This document shows positions 22,867 through 23,275 of a stretch of 23,275 nt of DNA, in pieces. Each line of letters begins with the position of its first letter. Position 1 is the stretch's first letter. The position numbers and the translations under genes were made by a program. The notes beneath the pieces were generated by a model, which worked only from the letters and a program-made list of their open reading frames with translations, was not told the DNA's origin and ran no database searches. Source of the stretch: Desulfobacterales bacterium (GTDB lineage Bacteria; Desulfobacterota; Desulfobacteria; Desulfobacterales; RPRI01); contig JAGVOC010000149.1 of NCBI GenBank assembly GCA_020052975.1, positions 1-23,275 of the forward strand. Reading direction: 5' to 3'.

Positions 22867-23167
22867 AAGCCTTAAATATCGCCTTCCTTGAACTTGAGCA
22901 AAATTGGATGTTCTTAAAAGGTCTCCGTATAAAATTCTTTGAAGCTCCCCCGCCGCAAGTCCGCCGCGGCGGACCTTCGGCAGGGAATGCGCCCGTTGTT
23001 TCGGTTCAAAGCTTCTTTGGAAAAGAGATTATGCGTCTATAGGAAAATGGGCGTAATTGCAAAGCTATAATCAGGTATTACAAATGTTTTACAAGTGCGG
23101 GAATGACAAAAAAGGGGAATCTGTCCGAAGTCGGAGAATGGGCAATAGTCGAAATTCAGACGGCAAA
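22867..23167. other. Gene-free intergenic stretch with a GC-rich palindrome
   Basis: No gene is supported here. The stretch includes the palindrome described at 22947-22985 and a segment TGCGGGAATGACAAAAA near 23096-23112, whose wording resembles intergenic repeats rather than coding DNA. Short open frames in this area show no family features and no ribosome sites. Confidence 0.5.
22947..22985. repeat. GC-rich palindromic repeat
   Basis: A perfect 16-base palindrome, GTCCGCCGCGGCGGAC (22959-22974), sits inside a longer imperfect one: CCCCGCCGCAA on the left against TTCGGCAGGG on the right. It is far more GC-rich than the surrounding AT-rich spacer, suggesting an inserted repeat unit or extragenic palindrome. 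Confidence 0.6.
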
Positions 23168-23275
23168 GTAAAAAGTTCATTATGCAAGGCGCGCGAATCT
23201 TGAGGAATGAAGCGTACTTTTTGGTACGCTGCAATGACGAAAGATGAAGCGCAACACAGCAGAATGACTTTTTAC
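23168..23275. repeat. MITE-like hairpin element with terminal inverted repeats, at window edge
   Basis: The left end GTAAAAAGTTCAT (23168-23180) mirrors the right end ATGACTTTTTAC (23264-23275) with one base missing. The middle contains a perfect 7-bp hairpin, AGCGTAC (23211-23217) / GTACGCT (23224-23230), and the arms between pair imperfectly, so the whole unit of about 108 bases can fold as one long hairpin. It encodes nothing. The form fits a non-autonomous miniature element or extragenic repeat. It ends exactly at the window edge, so its right boundary is not certain. Confidence 0.55.

Noticed and set aside
23037..23234. 65-codon minus-strand frame near the window end
   Set aside because: It runs through the hairpin repeat element and has no ribosome site or domain.
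21957..23275. Repeats as a CRISPR array
   Set aside because: The repeats are dyads of differing sequence without regular spacers, and no cas genes are present.

Overview
The window looks like a chromosomal segment of a Gram-negative, deltaproteobacterial-type organism (Desulfobacterota, perhaps a sulfate reducer or syntroph). This rests on gene style: a sigma-54/NtrC-type two-component pair, a TauE/SafE-type permease, an ArnT-type transferase, PEP-synthase-like proteins lacking the PEP barrel, and short dyad repeats of a kind I associate with that phylum. No rRNA, tRNA, CRISPR array, phage or intact insertion sequence was seen, so the assignment is an inference.

Region 1 (17-6286) is an envelope-modification block. 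It holds an ArnT-type lipid-linked sugar transferase, an OmpR-type response regulator overlapping its sensor kinase by 4 bases, and an untracked 45-residue single-span membrane peptide whose stop codon lies inside a rho-independent terminator. A convergent LTA-synthase/sulfatase-fold phospho-head-group transferase follows. The layout resembles PmrAB-type control of lipid A decoration.

Region 2 (6491-20631) is the most interesting part. A membrane histidine kinase and a sigma-54 activator (minus strand) diverge from a seven-gene plus-strand operon: USP-like protein, TauE/SafE permease, secreted/anchored TIGR02186-like protein, then three paralogous proteins of about 850-870 residues with a lone receiver domain between the first and second. 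A near-consensus sigma-54 promoter (9562-9577) lies just before the operon, framed by a perfect 12-bp inverted repeat. The three large proteins share an N-terminal helical region, a PEP-synthase-type ATP-grasp, a swivelling phosphohistidine domain and an unrecognised C-terminal domain with a C-R-x-x-H-D ... H-E motif. They lack the PEP/pyruvate barrel. Only the third keeps the ATP-grasp signature residues, while all three keep the phospho-accepting histidine. This suggests a phosphohistidine-based signalling or phosphotransfer system rather than gluconeogenesis. A convergent PPP-family phosphatase overlaps the end of the third paralog by 10 bases.

Region 3 (20632-23275) holds a 3-hydroxyacyl-CoA dehydrogenase with an altered active-site motif and a PlsC-type acyltransferase, both on the minus strand. 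The rest is intergenic DNA rich in short dyad repeats, ending in a hairpin element of about 108 bp with terminal inverted repeats that reaches the window edge.
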